DNA from: Desulfobacterales bacterium
GTDB lineage: Bacteria; Desulfobacterota; Desulfobacteria; Desulfobacterales; 4be13
DNA length: 8,108 bases
Direction: 5' to 3'
Assembly: GCA_029940115.1 (NCBI GenBank)
Contig: JAOZRQ010000310.1
Location: 1 to 8,108, forward strand
The notes beneath the pieces were generated by a model that was not told the DNA's origin, ran no database searches, and worked only from the letters and a program-made list of their open reading frames with translations. The position numbers were made by a program, and so were the translations under genes. This document shows, in pieces, positions 1-5,966 of the stretch. Within the stretch, counting starts at the first letter, position 1; the number at the start of each line of letters is the position of its first letter.

Positions 1-7
1 TGTTTGG

Positions 8-51
8 GAAAAAGCCGGGTTTCTCGCCTTCGCGACTTTTTGTCCTGTACA
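8..51 (+). repeat. Dispersed repeat copy at the left edge of the window
   Basis: An 18-nt stretch (8-25, GAAAAAGCCGGGTTTCTC) recurs exactly in inverted orientation at 5719-5736. The downstream part (14-24 plus 35-51, ending ACTTTTTGTCCTGTACA) recurs in direct orientation at 5799-5809 and 5823-5839, with one mismatch in the last 17 nt. The spacing between the two conserved blocks is also similar. This marks a repeat family with at least two copies in the window, in gaps at opposite ends of the methyltransferase cluster. A short inverted counterpart (GAGAAACCC, 127-135) suggests that this copy may itself be part of a palindromic element. No coding function is visible. Confidence 0.7.
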
Positions 52-195
52 CAGAGAATCAGTATTCATTACATAACTGATTGATGTCAGATTGTCAAGA
101 TGATCAGAAAAGAAGTTTGCCCGAGAGAGAAACCCCCTTCATTTTTCGTGAAAAGTAGGGCATCCTTCATTTATGGTTCACATTTTTCAAGCCAA

Positions 196-255
196 AAAGT
201 TTGTGGTTCCGCCTTCAGGCGGTGTGGCACCGCCTGAAGGCGGAACACAAACTTT
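196..255. repeat. Near-perfect 60-bp palindrome, possible operon terminator
   Basis: Arms 206-224 and 228-246 are perfectly complementary over 19 bp around a 3-nt loop. After a single bulged G at 205 the pairing continues for 9 bp (196-204 with 247-255), giving about 28 bp of stem. It lies some 70 nt beyond the RACo stop codon. On the minus strand the stem ends in a T5 run (complement of 194-198), so it could act as a transcription terminator or 3' mRNA-stabilising structure for the operon. The T run overlaps the base of the stem, however, so it is not a textbook intrinsic terminator. The GCCTTCAGGCGG core looks like a dispersed palindromic repeat of the REP/MITE kind. That it is multicopy is inference, since only one copy lies in this window. 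Confidence 0.8.
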
Positions 256-322
256 CCGCTCATTTGGGAAGTGCAGACCACTTTTCAGACAAAATATCTC
301 TCCAGTCTGCCGGCATTTGATA

Positions 323-2410
323 TCATTCAGGCTTCTTGGGGCCTTTGGGTCCCTGATGCAGAATATGATCCGGCACAACCCCTTCAAGATGCGGGAACTC
401 GTCTTTCATGTGCGGCAGTTGCATCGCCTCCATGAAATCCTGCTCAAAGGTCGGTTCCACCGTGAGTTCGACATATTCCACATTCCGGGAGGCCCAGTCC
501 GCCTCGATGCGTTTCCGGACGTTCAGGAGAGCGGCCCGACATCCGTCCCCAGCCGCGTTCCCCACGCTCTCGATCTTGTGGATCTCGCAGTCCGGGAAGA
601 GTCCCATGATTAGTGCCTCTTCCCGATCCACATGAGTTCCGAACGCGCCGGCGATCTTCACCTTGTCGACCTTCTCCAGATCCATCCGCTTCATCATCAG
701 CTTGCACCCGGCGTAGAGTGCGCCCTTGCCCAACTGGATCTGGCGGACATCCTTCTGGGTGACGACAATATCCTTGTCAATGGAAGATTCCTCGGCCCAA
801 GCCAGCACGAACTCGGACTGTTTGGTGTCCGGATTGACTCGGAAGCGCGGGTGTCCCTTCAAGCCCTTCTTGTTGAAGACTCCGCTCTTCGTGACTATGG
901 CGGACCGGTACAGCTCGGCCAGCAGATCCAGAATGCCTGACCCGCAGATCCCCTTGGCCCTCATCTCTTTTGGCTCGGAGAATTTCCGCCACGCGTCCCG
1001 TCCGATCACCTTGTAGTCCACCTCACGGGTCTCCGGATCAATCTTGATCCGCTCAATGGCCCCTGGAGCCGCGCGCATGCCGAACGCGATCTGCGCGCCT
1101 TCCAGCGCGGGACCGGTGGCGCATGAGGAGGATATCAGCTTATGCTTGTTGCCGAGAACCAGCTCGCCATTGGTTCCGATGTCTATGATCAGTTGGGTCT
1201 CCTCATGCTTGTACGGCTCTTCCGCAATCAGCACCCCCACATTGTCCGCGCCCACGAAACCGGCTTCGTTGGGAAGCACAAAGATGTATGACGAGGGATT
1301 GGTCTGGATGCCGAGATCCCGGGCCCGGATATCCATGCTGTGATGAATCACCGGCGGGAAGGGTGCAAGTCCCACAAATTCGGGGTTCAGTTTGAGGAGA
1401 ATGTGATGCATCGCGGTGTTGAAGCCGATGGTGATGTCTTCCACGTCGTCCCGGGTGAGACGGAGATAGGTCTTCCCCTCCTCGGGCTTCTCCACCCATT
1501 CATCAGGGCCCTCCTCCCCTTTCTTTTTCTTCACCTTTTTCTTGGGCGGGTGCGTTCCTTCGATCGCTTGGCCGATGATGTCGTTGAGCCCTTCGATGAT
1601 GTCATCGCTCATCCGCTGAAGCCCATCCGGCGTGGTCATATGATAGGTGATTCGCGCCATCACGTCCTCGCCATATTTGCACTGGGGGTTCATCAGGGAG
1701 ACGGTGTCAATCACCTCCATGGTCGTCAGGTCGCAAAAATAGCCGGCCACCGTGGTGGTCCCCACGTCTATGGCGATGCCGTAGGCGTGTTCATGTTTCC
1801 CCGGCCTCACCCGGATGATCTCCTTCTCCATCCAGACGCTGACGGTCACAGACCAGTTTCCCTCCCGCAGCGCGACGGGCAGTGCCCTCAATGCCTGAAT
1901 GTCAATGGTCAGGTTGGCCAGCCCATATTCCCTTTCCAGCCCCTTGCAGATCCGCTCGAAATCGCCGGTCGGATCATGGAATGTGGGTTTCTCCACCTCC
2001 ACATAATATAGCCTTACCGCAGGGTTGTGGTCAATATGGATATCCCTCGCCGCCTTGCTCACCACCTGCTTGCCGGCTCTCGACTCTTCCGGAACAAAAA
2101 TCAGAATATCCCCTTGGACCTGAGCCACACAGCCGAGTCGGAACCCCTTCTCCCTGCGCTCCTCGTTGATGAACTTGTCCTCTTCCTCCTGCCAAGGACT
2201 CACATGGTCCATGGCGGAGTCCATATGATACTTCTCAAAATGCCCTTCTTCAATCCGGACAACACATTTTCCGCAAACCTTCTTCTCCCCGCACAACGCC
2301 TCGATATCCACGCCGAGGAGCCGAGAGGCCTCTATGATCGTGATGCCTTTCGGCACCTCACCCCTGCGCCCGGAAGGCTGAAATATCACCATCGCCTTAT
2401 TGTCATCCAT
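323..2410 (-). CDS. RACo-type reductive activator of corrinoid proteins (ASKHA domain, 2Fe-2S)
   Basis: This 695-aa cytoplasmic protein should use ATP to drive reduction of the adventitiously oxidised Co(II) corrinoid back to Co(I), reactivating the partner protein encoded just upstream. The N-terminal ferredoxin-like domain has Cys40-x5-Cys46-x2-Cys49 and Cys94, the 2Fe-2S pattern of the family. A linker follows, then a C-terminal ASKHA ATPase domain with DVGTTT (215-220), IDIGTNGE (409-416), ATGPALEG (431-438), CGSGILDL (489-496), GAFGTHVD (588-595) and GNAAGDG (617-623). The C-terminal end (VELTVEP, 648-654) is also typical. The chosen ATG has a GGGGAG ribosome site 8 nt upstream. It is longer than the usual 600-650 aa, partly because of a lysine-rich stretch (about 289-301) inside the ASKHA region. 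It is the last gene of the cluster, 176 bp after the corrinoid-protein gene. Homologues are RamA, MtvD/OdmE-type activators and archaeal MtoD. Confidence 0.93.
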   Translation of the reverse strand: MDDNKAMVIFQPSGRRGEVPKGITIIEASRLLGVDIEALCGEKKVCGKCVVRIEEGHFEKYHMDSAMDHVSPWQEEEDKFINEERREKGFRLGCVAQVQGDILIFVPEESRAGKQVVSKAARDIHIDHNPAVRLYYVEVEKPTFHDPTGDFERICKGLEREYGLANLTIDIQALRALPVALREGNWSVTVSVWMEKEIIRVRPGKHEHAYGIAIDVGTTTVAGYFCDLTTMEVIDTVSLMNPQCKYGEDVMARITYHMTTPDGLQRMSDDIIEGLNDIIGQAIEGTHPPKKKVKKKKGEEGPDEWVEKPEEGKTYLRLTRDDVEDITIGFNTAMHHILLKLNPEFVGLAPFPPVIHHSMDIRARDLGIQTNPSSYIFVLPNEAGFVGADNVGVLIAEEPYKHEETQLIIDIGTNGELVLGNKHKLISSSCATGPALEGAQIAFGMRAAPGAIERIKIDPETREVDYKVIGRDAWRKFSEPKEMRAKGICGSGILDLLAELYRSAIVTKSGVFNKKGLKGHPRFRVNPDTKQSEFVLAWAEESSIDKDIVVTQKDVRQIQLGKGALYAGCKLMMKRMDLEKVDKVKIAGAFGTHVDREEALIMGLFPDCEIHKIESVGNAAGDGCRAALLNVRKRIEADWASRNVEYVELTVEPTFEQDFMEAMQLPHMKDEFPHLEGVVPDHILHQGPKGPKKPE

Positions 2411-2435
2411 TCGCTCATCTCCCCATGTAAATTAT

Positions 2436-2606
2436 ATGAAGGATGAGGGGATGAAGGATGAGGGATGGGATGAAGGGTGGAACTATCCCTGATTTTCATT
2501 CGTGGTCATCATTTTCGCCCCTCTTGTGAGTTCATCCTCAAACTTCATCCTTCAGATTTTATCCTTCATCCTTCATCCTTCAGATTTCATCCCTCAGACT
2601 TCATCC
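2436..2606. repeat. Heptamer arrays facing each other (GGATGAA / TTCATCC)
   Basis: The right part (2544-2606) is nine contiguous 7-nt units of the TTCATCC, TTCAGAT, CTCAGAC kind, with another unit and a 6-nt variant just before (2531-2543). The left part (2436-2476) carries the opposite-strand form, ATGAAGG and ATGAGGG, with some units of irregular length. The two halves are complementary and could fold into an imperfect hairpin around a 54-bp centre (2477-2530) that shows no pattern. The array fills the gap between the corrinoid-protein and RACo genes and extends into the last codons of the former. Any mRNA from the cluster would carry this structure between the two cistrons. Confidence 0.85.
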
Positions 2607-3270
2607 CCGCCTGAAACTCTCTGAGCCGGCTGATCATCTTGATCCCTTCTGACACCGCGTTTCCCGCAGACTCGGCATACCCGTCCGCACCGAAAAGATT
2701 CGCCACATCCCTTGTGACTGGCGCACCGCCGAGCATGATCAGGCAGTCCGGGTTTTTCTCCTTGATCATCTGGATGACCTTCTTCATCCCGAGCATGGTG
2801 GTGGTCATCATGGCCGACATTGCGACGACCTCAGAGTCGGTCTCCAACTGCTTTTCCACAAACTGCTCCAGCGGCACATCGCGCCCGAGATCATGAACCT
2901 CCCAGCCAGCCACATCGAACATCATCTTCACCAAGTTCTTGCCGATGTCGTGGACATCCCCCTGAATGCTCCCGATCACCACTTGGGCCTTCATCTTGGC
3001 GTCCTCCTTGGAAATATGGGGGCGCAGGATGTCCAAGCCCGCATAGAGCGCGTCCGCGCACATCAGCACTTCGGGCACAAAGTATTCATGGGTGTCGTAA
3101 AGCCGGCCCACTTCCTCCATGCCGGCGGCCAGACCATCCATGACAGCCTCCATCGGTGTCATCAGGTCAGGACTGTCCAGAGCCTCCTGAGCCGCCTCCC
3201 TGGAGTCATCCTCCTCATATTCGACGACCGCTTCCTTCAATTTTTCAAGTATTTCCTCTTTCGTGGCCAT
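2587..3270 (-). CDS. Corrinoid (B12-binding) methyl-carrier protein
   Basis: This 227-aa cytoplasmic protein should bind a corrinoid and shuttle the methyl group between the two methyltransferases encoded just upstream. Residues 1-90 form the helical cap (B12-binding 2) domain. The Rossmann-like cobalamin domain follows, with GDVHDIG at 104-110 (the DxHxxG motif, His107 being the expected lower cobalt ligand), a Ser at 152 in the SxL-like position (here S-A-M) and LGGAPV at 180-185. Length and motifs match MtaC, MttC, MtvC and MtoC. The frame is open for 65 more codons upstream, but those overlap the UroD-like gene and have no family resemblance. The ATG at 3270 begins MATKEEILEK and has AAGGGAG 9 nt upstream, so it is preferred. 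The last residues (GMKSEG) and the stop are encoded by units of the adjacent heptamer array. Confidence 0.93.
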   Translation of the reverse strand: MATKEEILEKLKEAVVEYEEDDSREAAQEALDSPDLMTPMEAVMDGLAAGMEEVGRLYDTHEYFVPEVLMCADALYAGLDILRPHISKEDAKMKAQVVIGSIQGDVHDIGKNLVKMMFDVAGWEVHDLGRDVPLEQFVEKQLETDSEVVAMSAMMTTTMLGMKKVIQMIKEKNPDCLIMLGGAPVTRDVANLFGADGYAESAGNAVSEGIKMISRLREFQAGMKSEG

Positions 3271-3304
3271 ATTCATCATCTCCCTTTTAGCTGTAAGCAT
3301 CTTG

Positions 3305-3332
3305 GAACTTAGAGCTTGGAGCTTAGAGCTTA
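3305..3332. repeat. Heptamer array GAGCTTA (four units)
   Basis: Four consecutive 7-nt units (GAACTTA, GAGCTTG, GAGCTTA, GAGCTTA) end 2 nt before the stop codon of the UroD-like gene on the plus-strand scale. The unit is the reverse complement of the TAAGCTC unit in the array at 4401-4470 on the other side of that gene. The rest of the 64-bp gap holds the corrinoid gene's ribosome site. Confidence 0.75.
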
Positions 3333-3334
3333 TT

Positions 3335-4378
3335 TTACATCCGTCCCACAGCAGGGGACGCTTTTTTGCCATATTCCTTGACCGTGCGGACATACGCCTC
3401 CATGTTCTCCTGCTTGACATCGGGCCAGAGGTCACATCCGGGCCATACCGCGTCCACGCCGTCATCTATGCACTTTTTGATGGTTGCCTCCACTTCCGCG
3501 GGCGTGGTCTCCTCCTTGCAGAGCATCCCATAAGGATCGAAGTTCCCGAGGAGCAACACATCATTTCCCAGTTTCTCTCTTGAATCTGCAAGTGTGTTCT
3601 TCTGATCCACGCTGATGGCATCCGCGCCGCATTCGTTCATCATCTCCACGATCATGTCCGTGGAACCGCAGATGTGATTCACTTTGGGAATGCTCAGGGC
3701 CTCAAAGACCTTGATGAGATTCGGCTGAATCAGGGTTTTCCACATCCGGGGGGAAAGGAGATCGGTTCCTGACCCCATTTCGCGGACCGTAATGTAATCC
3801 ACCCCGAGACTTTCGTAGTGCTTGGCTTGGGTGATGGTCGCGTCTGTCAGCTTTCCAAGGAAGGCTTCGACCTGATCCTTTTTCTTCTTCGCACCTTTCA
3901 GCAGGATATCCAGTTCGATGACTTGGCCGGCAAGGGTGAAGGGCCCCAGCACCCACGCGCCGACTGCCAGACCGTTCTTTTTGACGATTTCAAAGGCCTT
4001 GTCCACCACCGGCAGTCTCGCCATGGCCATGAAATTGTCGGGAATGTCCACATCTTCCAATGCGGGCCATTTGTTCGGCACGGTGGGATAGAGGATGTCA
4101 TCGGAATCCTCATACAGCGTCAGCCCCCGACCCCAAGCCTCGGCCACCGTGGCCATGTCATAAGGGACCACCACGCCGTCCAATCCGAAAAGCTCGGCCG
4201 ATTTCAGGGCCGACTCGGCCATCAGTTCAGGATCGGTATGCACCTTGGCAAACCTCGCGCCCATCTCTCGGATGGCTTGGATCACGACTGTTCCCATGCC
4301 GCTGAAACAAGGCATCCTGTCAATCGCCTCACGGTTGAACAGTTTCTGCACTCTCTCTTTTGAAGTAAGTTCCGCCAT
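3335..4378 (-). CDS. UroD/MtaA-family zinc methyltransferase, probable substrate:corrinoid methyltransferase
   Basis: This 347-aa cytoplasmic TIM-barrel protein belongs to the uroporphyrinogen decarboxylase superfamily, MtaA/CmuA branch, and not to heme-pathway UroD. The family's zinc motif is visible as His235-x-Cys237-x77-Cys315 (HICGST ... PGCDLWP). REMGSGTDLLSP (199-210) matches the conserved substrate-side loop and GNFDP (278-282) a conserved strand. Length is normal (about 340 aa). MtaA and MtbA use the zinc to activate coenzyme M. In the O-demethylase systems of acetogens and in archaeal MtoB, relatives take the methyl group from the donor. With an MtrH-type partner present, the donor-side role is more likely here, but the substrate cannot be read from the sequence. 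The start follows a purine-rich stretch with AAAGGA about 10 nt upstream. It lies 163 bp after the MtrH-like gene and 64 bp before the corrinoid gene, and inverted heptamer arrays flank it. Confidence 0.88.
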   Translation of the reverse strand: MAELTSKERVQKLFNREAIDRMPCFSGMGTVVIQAIREMGARFAKVHTDPELMAESALKSAELFGLDGVVVPYDMATVAEAWGRGLTLYEDSDDILYPTVPNKWPALEDVDIPDNFMAMARLPVVDKAFEIVKKNGLAVGAWVLGPFTLAGQVIELDILLKGAKKKKDQVEAFLGKLTDATITQAKHYESLGVDYITVREMGSGTDLLSPRMWKTLIQPNLIKVFEALSIPKVNHICGSTDMIVEMMNECGADAISVDQKNTLADSREKLGNDVLLLGNFDPYGMLCKEETTPAEVEATIKKCIDDGVDAVWPGCDLWPDVKQENMEAYVRTVKEYGKKASPAVGRM

Positions 4379-4400
4379 TCCTCAACATTCCTTTCTGATT

Positions 4401-4470
4401 TAAGCTGTAAGCTCTAAGCTCTAAGTTGTAAGCTGTAAGCTGTAAGCTGTAAGTTGTAAGTTGTAAGGTG
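4401..4470. repeat. Heptamer array TAAGCTG (ten units)
   Basis: Exactly ten consecutive 7-nt units cover 70 bp: TAAGCTG, TAAGCTC, TAAGCTC, TAAGTTG, three TAAGCTG, two TAAGTTG and TAAGGTG. All keep TAAG in the first four positions, and variation is confined to positions 5 and 7. It begins 22 bp upstream of the UroD-like start codon and fills most of that gene's leader. A second, unrelated heptamer array (4481-4543) begins 10 bp further on. Confidence 0.92.
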
Positions 4471-4480
4471 AAAAAACGCA

Positions 4481-4543
4481 TCACGCCTCACGTTTCACGC
4501 CTCACGTTTCACGCCCCACGCCCCACGCCCCACGCCTCACGTC
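4481..4543. repeat. Heptamer array TCACGCC (nine units)
   Basis: Nine consecutive 7-nt units cover 63 bp: TCACGCC, TCACGTT, TCACGCC, TCACGTT, TCACGCC, three CCACGCC and TCACGTC. The CACG core is invariant. The last unit overlaps the stop codon of the MtrH-family gene (4542-4544), so the array starts exactly where coding ends. Its sequence is unrelated to the TAAGCTG array 10 bp away, although both have a period of 7. Confidence 0.92.
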
Positions 4544-5489
4544 ACAGCGTTTTCAACTGGTCAACGAACTCAGGGAAGAGCTTGTAAAGCGGATGGTTCG
4601 GATCCACGGGGAGCCGTTTGGTCTCGCTGAAGACCGCGGTGGCGAGAAACGCGTCGGCCATGGCGACTGCCGGCATGATTCTGGACGCGCCGGCCATGGG
4701 TCCGGAGAATATCATATCATGGTACAGATAGGCTGAAAGGGCCTCCAATGCCGCGTCGGATGCGGACCATCCCTTGAACCCCCACATCTCCCTTGCCTTC
4801 TTCCACATATAGGACCCATTGCTCGGCGCGCTGCCGGTGGGGAATCCCCATTTTTCCTTGATCATCCGGTTGGCGATGCCGCATATGGCGGTGGCCGGGC
4901 CGTTCATCACCGATGTGTCCACAAAAATGCTTTCAAACTGGGCACCCACCTTTTCAATCGCGTCCAGCAACTTCTGAGTCCCGGTAATCCGACCGCTCGG
5001 CATCTGATCCTCTTGATCAAACGAGACCAGCAGGACATGCTTCACCCCGATCTGTGAAATCTCCCGAATCTCCGTCTCCAAGTCCTGCTCCCAGACCGTC
5101 AGGCTGTTGTAGAACATCCGGTCCAGCAACCCCTTTTCCGCACAATGGGCCGCGCCTTCCAGCTTGGGCTTCATCACCCACGCGTCAATGCAGAAGGGCA
5201 TCTTGCTGACAGAGGTGACAAAGTCAATGAAGGTCACAAACTCCTTCCCTGTGTTGGCCACAATGTCGGCCATCCCGGGGACCCCGGTCTCCTCCGAGAG
5301 CTTGTCCTGGGTCTTGAGCAACTCCTCTGCCCGCTTCTCATCAAATCCCTCTTTGCGCTTCCCTTCAAAAACCCTGTCCCCTTTCTGAAAGATGGACGCG
5401 CAACAGACCGTGGGATACTCTCCAGGTTGCCCCCCGAATTTCACCCCCCCGACCTCACAGACGTTTTGTTTGGTTTCAAACTGAAACAT
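4542..5489 (-). CDS. MtrH-family methylcorrinoid:tetrahydropterin methyltransferase
   Basis: This 315-aa soluble protein resembles subunit H of tetrahydromethanopterin S-methyltransferase and its bacterial stand-alone relatives (MtvA, MtgA, MtoA types). These exchange a methyl group between a corrinoid protein and tetrahydrofolate or tetrahydromethanopterin. The diagnostic N-terminus is present: VGGVKFGGQPGEYPTV at 13-28, then SIFQKGD (32-38). ADIVANTGKE (74-83), PFCIDAW (98-104), the acidic strand VSFDQED (155-161) and the NGPAT segment (196-200) also fit the TIM-barrel pterin-binding fold. No other Mtr subunits (A-G) or membrane segments are present, so it is not the energy-coupling Mtr complex. 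In a bacterium the acceptor is probably tetrahydrofolate, which would feed the methyl branch of the Wood-Ljungdahl pathway (inference). The ATG has a near-ideal AAGGAGG site 8 nt upstream. A MITE-like element sits immediately upstream of that site. Confidence 0.92.
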   Translation of the reverse strand: MFQFETKQNVCEVGGVKFGGQPGEYPTVCCASIFQKGDRVFEGKRKEGFDEKRAEELLKTQDKLSEETGVPGMADIVANTGKEFVTFIDFVTSVSKMPFCIDAWVMKPKLEGAAHCAEKGLLDRMFYNSLTVWEQDLETEIREISQIGVKHVLLVSFDQEDQMPSGRITGTQKLLDAIEKVGAQFESIFVDTSVMNGPATAICGIANRMIKEKWGFPTGSAPSNGSYMWKKAREMWGFKGWSASDAALEALSAYLYHDMIFSGPMAGASRIMPAVAMADAFLATAVFSETKRLPVDPNHPLYKLFPEFVDQLKTL

Positions 5490-5497
5490 TAAAATTG

Positions 5498-5504
5498 CCT
5501 CCTT
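5498..5504 (-). promoter_or_regulatory. Strong ribosome binding site of the MtrH-family gene
   Basis: AAGGAGG on the minus strand lies 8 nt before the ATG at 5489. It is the best Shine-Dalgarno match in the window. Its first bases overlap the left copy of the putative target duplication (TTATTTTT, 5503-5510), so the inserted element at 5511-5704 lies directly against the translation signal without disrupting it. Confidence 0.8.
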
Positions 5505-5510
5505 ATTTTT

Positions 5511-5704
5511 CTGATTATAACGGATTTAGGGGAGGCCCGTGAACGTGAACTTGCCCGTGAACTTGAACGTGCCCGTGAACGTGCCCGTGAACTTGGACGT
5601 GCGCGTAAATGAATGTTGATGTTCAGGTTCAAGTTCAAGTCTAAGTTCAAGTTCAAGCCTGAGTTCACGGAGAGAGCGGCCTCCCCAAAAAGCGTTATAA
5701 TCAG
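5511..5704. mobile_element. 194-bp MITE-like element with 27-bp terminal inverted repeats
   Basis: The left end (5511-5537) and the inverted right end (5678-5704) match at 24 of 27 positions: CTGATTATAACG, a 6-nt variable spacer, then GGGGAGGCC. Directly outside both ends is the same 8-mer, TTATTTTT (5503-5510 and 5705-5712), as expected for an 8-bp target-site duplication. The interior has no open frame and consists of the hexamer array at 5539-5670. This is the layout of a non-autonomous insertion element moved by a transposase encoded elsewhere. The TATAAT in the left end (minus strand, 5514-5519) also lies at a plausible promoter position for the MtrH-family gene, but upstream of it there is only a weak -35 (TTCACG, 18-nt spacer). 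The duplicated 8-mer is AT-rich, so some chance matching cannot be excluded. Confidence 0.75.
5539..5670. repeat. Hexamer array with a switch in orientation
   Basis: Twenty-two consecutive 6-nt units can be read without a phase break. The first eleven (5539-5604) are of the GTGAAC, TTGAAC, GTGCCC kind. After three degenerate units the rest (5623-5670) are of the TCAAGT, CTAAGT, TCACGG kind, roughly the reverse complement. The array is therefore a large imperfect palindrome centred near 5605 and could fold into a long hairpin. It forms the core of the inverted-repeat element at 5511-5704. The period is 6, unlike the period of 7 in the other arrays of the cluster. Confidence 0.85.
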
Positions 5705-5718
5705 TTATTTTTGTCTTG

Positions 5719-5839
5719 GAGAAACCCGGCTTTTTCTTGCAAATGGGAAGTCAGCCCGTTCGGGAAAAAAAGCTTGCCCCCGACGTTTTTTATCGGGGGC
5801 CGGGTTTCTTTGCCATGCCACAACTTTTTGTCTTGTACA
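5719..5839. repeat. Palindromic dispersed repeat related to 8-51
   Basis: The left part (5719-5736) is an exact inverted copy of 8-25. The right part (5799-5839) is a direct relative of 14-51. The inner ends GAAACCCGGC (5721-5730) and GCCGGGTTTC (5799-5808) are perfectly complementary over 10 bp. TTTTTGTCTTG occurs at both edges in direct orientation (5708-5718 and 5825-5835). The whole looks like a palindromic or rearranged member of a dispersed repeat family. It contains the terminator-like hairpin listed separately. Confidence 0.65.
5765..5800 (-). terminator. Putative rho-independent terminator after the acyl-CoA synthetase
   Basis: Read on the minus strand, an 8-bp GC-rich stem (complement of 5793-5800 paired with 5776-5783, GCCCCCGA/TCGGGGGC) with a 9-nt loop is followed after four bases by seven T residues (complement of 5765-5771). 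Stem and T run fit an intrinsic terminator. It lies about 235 nt beyond the synthetase stop codon and upstream of the MtrH-family gene. If it works, the methyltransferase genes need their own promoter or readthrough. Confidence 0.6.
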
Positions 5840-5966
5840 TAGCCTTGCCGTTCTTTTAAGAAAATGTTTGTCGCTCCGGACAATCAGGAAAAAAGAATGA
5901 TTTTTTTTGTGCGGGAAAATCGAACTGGGTTGTCGAATGCATGCTTAATATTCATAGCCGCAGGTG

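Larger units (their letters stand above)
1..322. other. Non-coding region downstream of the RACo gene
   Basis: No credible gene is present here. Open frames on both strands read across the palindrome at 196-255 and give the Pro-Ser-Gly-Gly-rich peptides expected from translating a repeat. The region holds the dispersed repeat (8-51) and the large palindrome (196-255) and otherwise no recognised signal. It is the 3' flank of the leftward operon. Confidence 0.6.

Noticed and set aside
173..613. Plus-strand 146-aa frame with a PPSGG-rich N-terminus
   Set aside because: It reads through the palindrome at 196-255 and then antisense to the well-supported RACo gene; the Pro-Gly peptide is just the repeat translated.
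1340..2011. Plus-strand 223-aa frame
   Set aside because: Entirely antisense to the RACo gene, with His/Pro-rich composition typical of a shadow frame and no recognisable domain.
3271..3465. 65-codon upstream extension of the corrinoid-protein frame
   Set aside because: It overlaps the 3' end of the UroD-like gene in another frame, has an Arg/Ser-rich sequence unlike the family, and a good ribosome site precedes the internal ATG at 3270.
3335..4378. True heme-pathway uroporphyrinogen decarboxylase
   Set aside because: The His-x-Cys ... Cys zinc motif and the corrinoid-methyltransferase neighbourhood place it in the MtaA/CmuA branch.
4401..4543. CRISPR array
   Set aside because: Units are 7 nt, contiguous and without spacers; there are no cas genes.
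5613..5900. Plus-strand 95-aa frame with a Lys/Phe repeat N-terminus
   Set aside because: The N-terminus is the hexamer array translated, and the rest is the dispersed repeat; no ribosome site or family resemblance.
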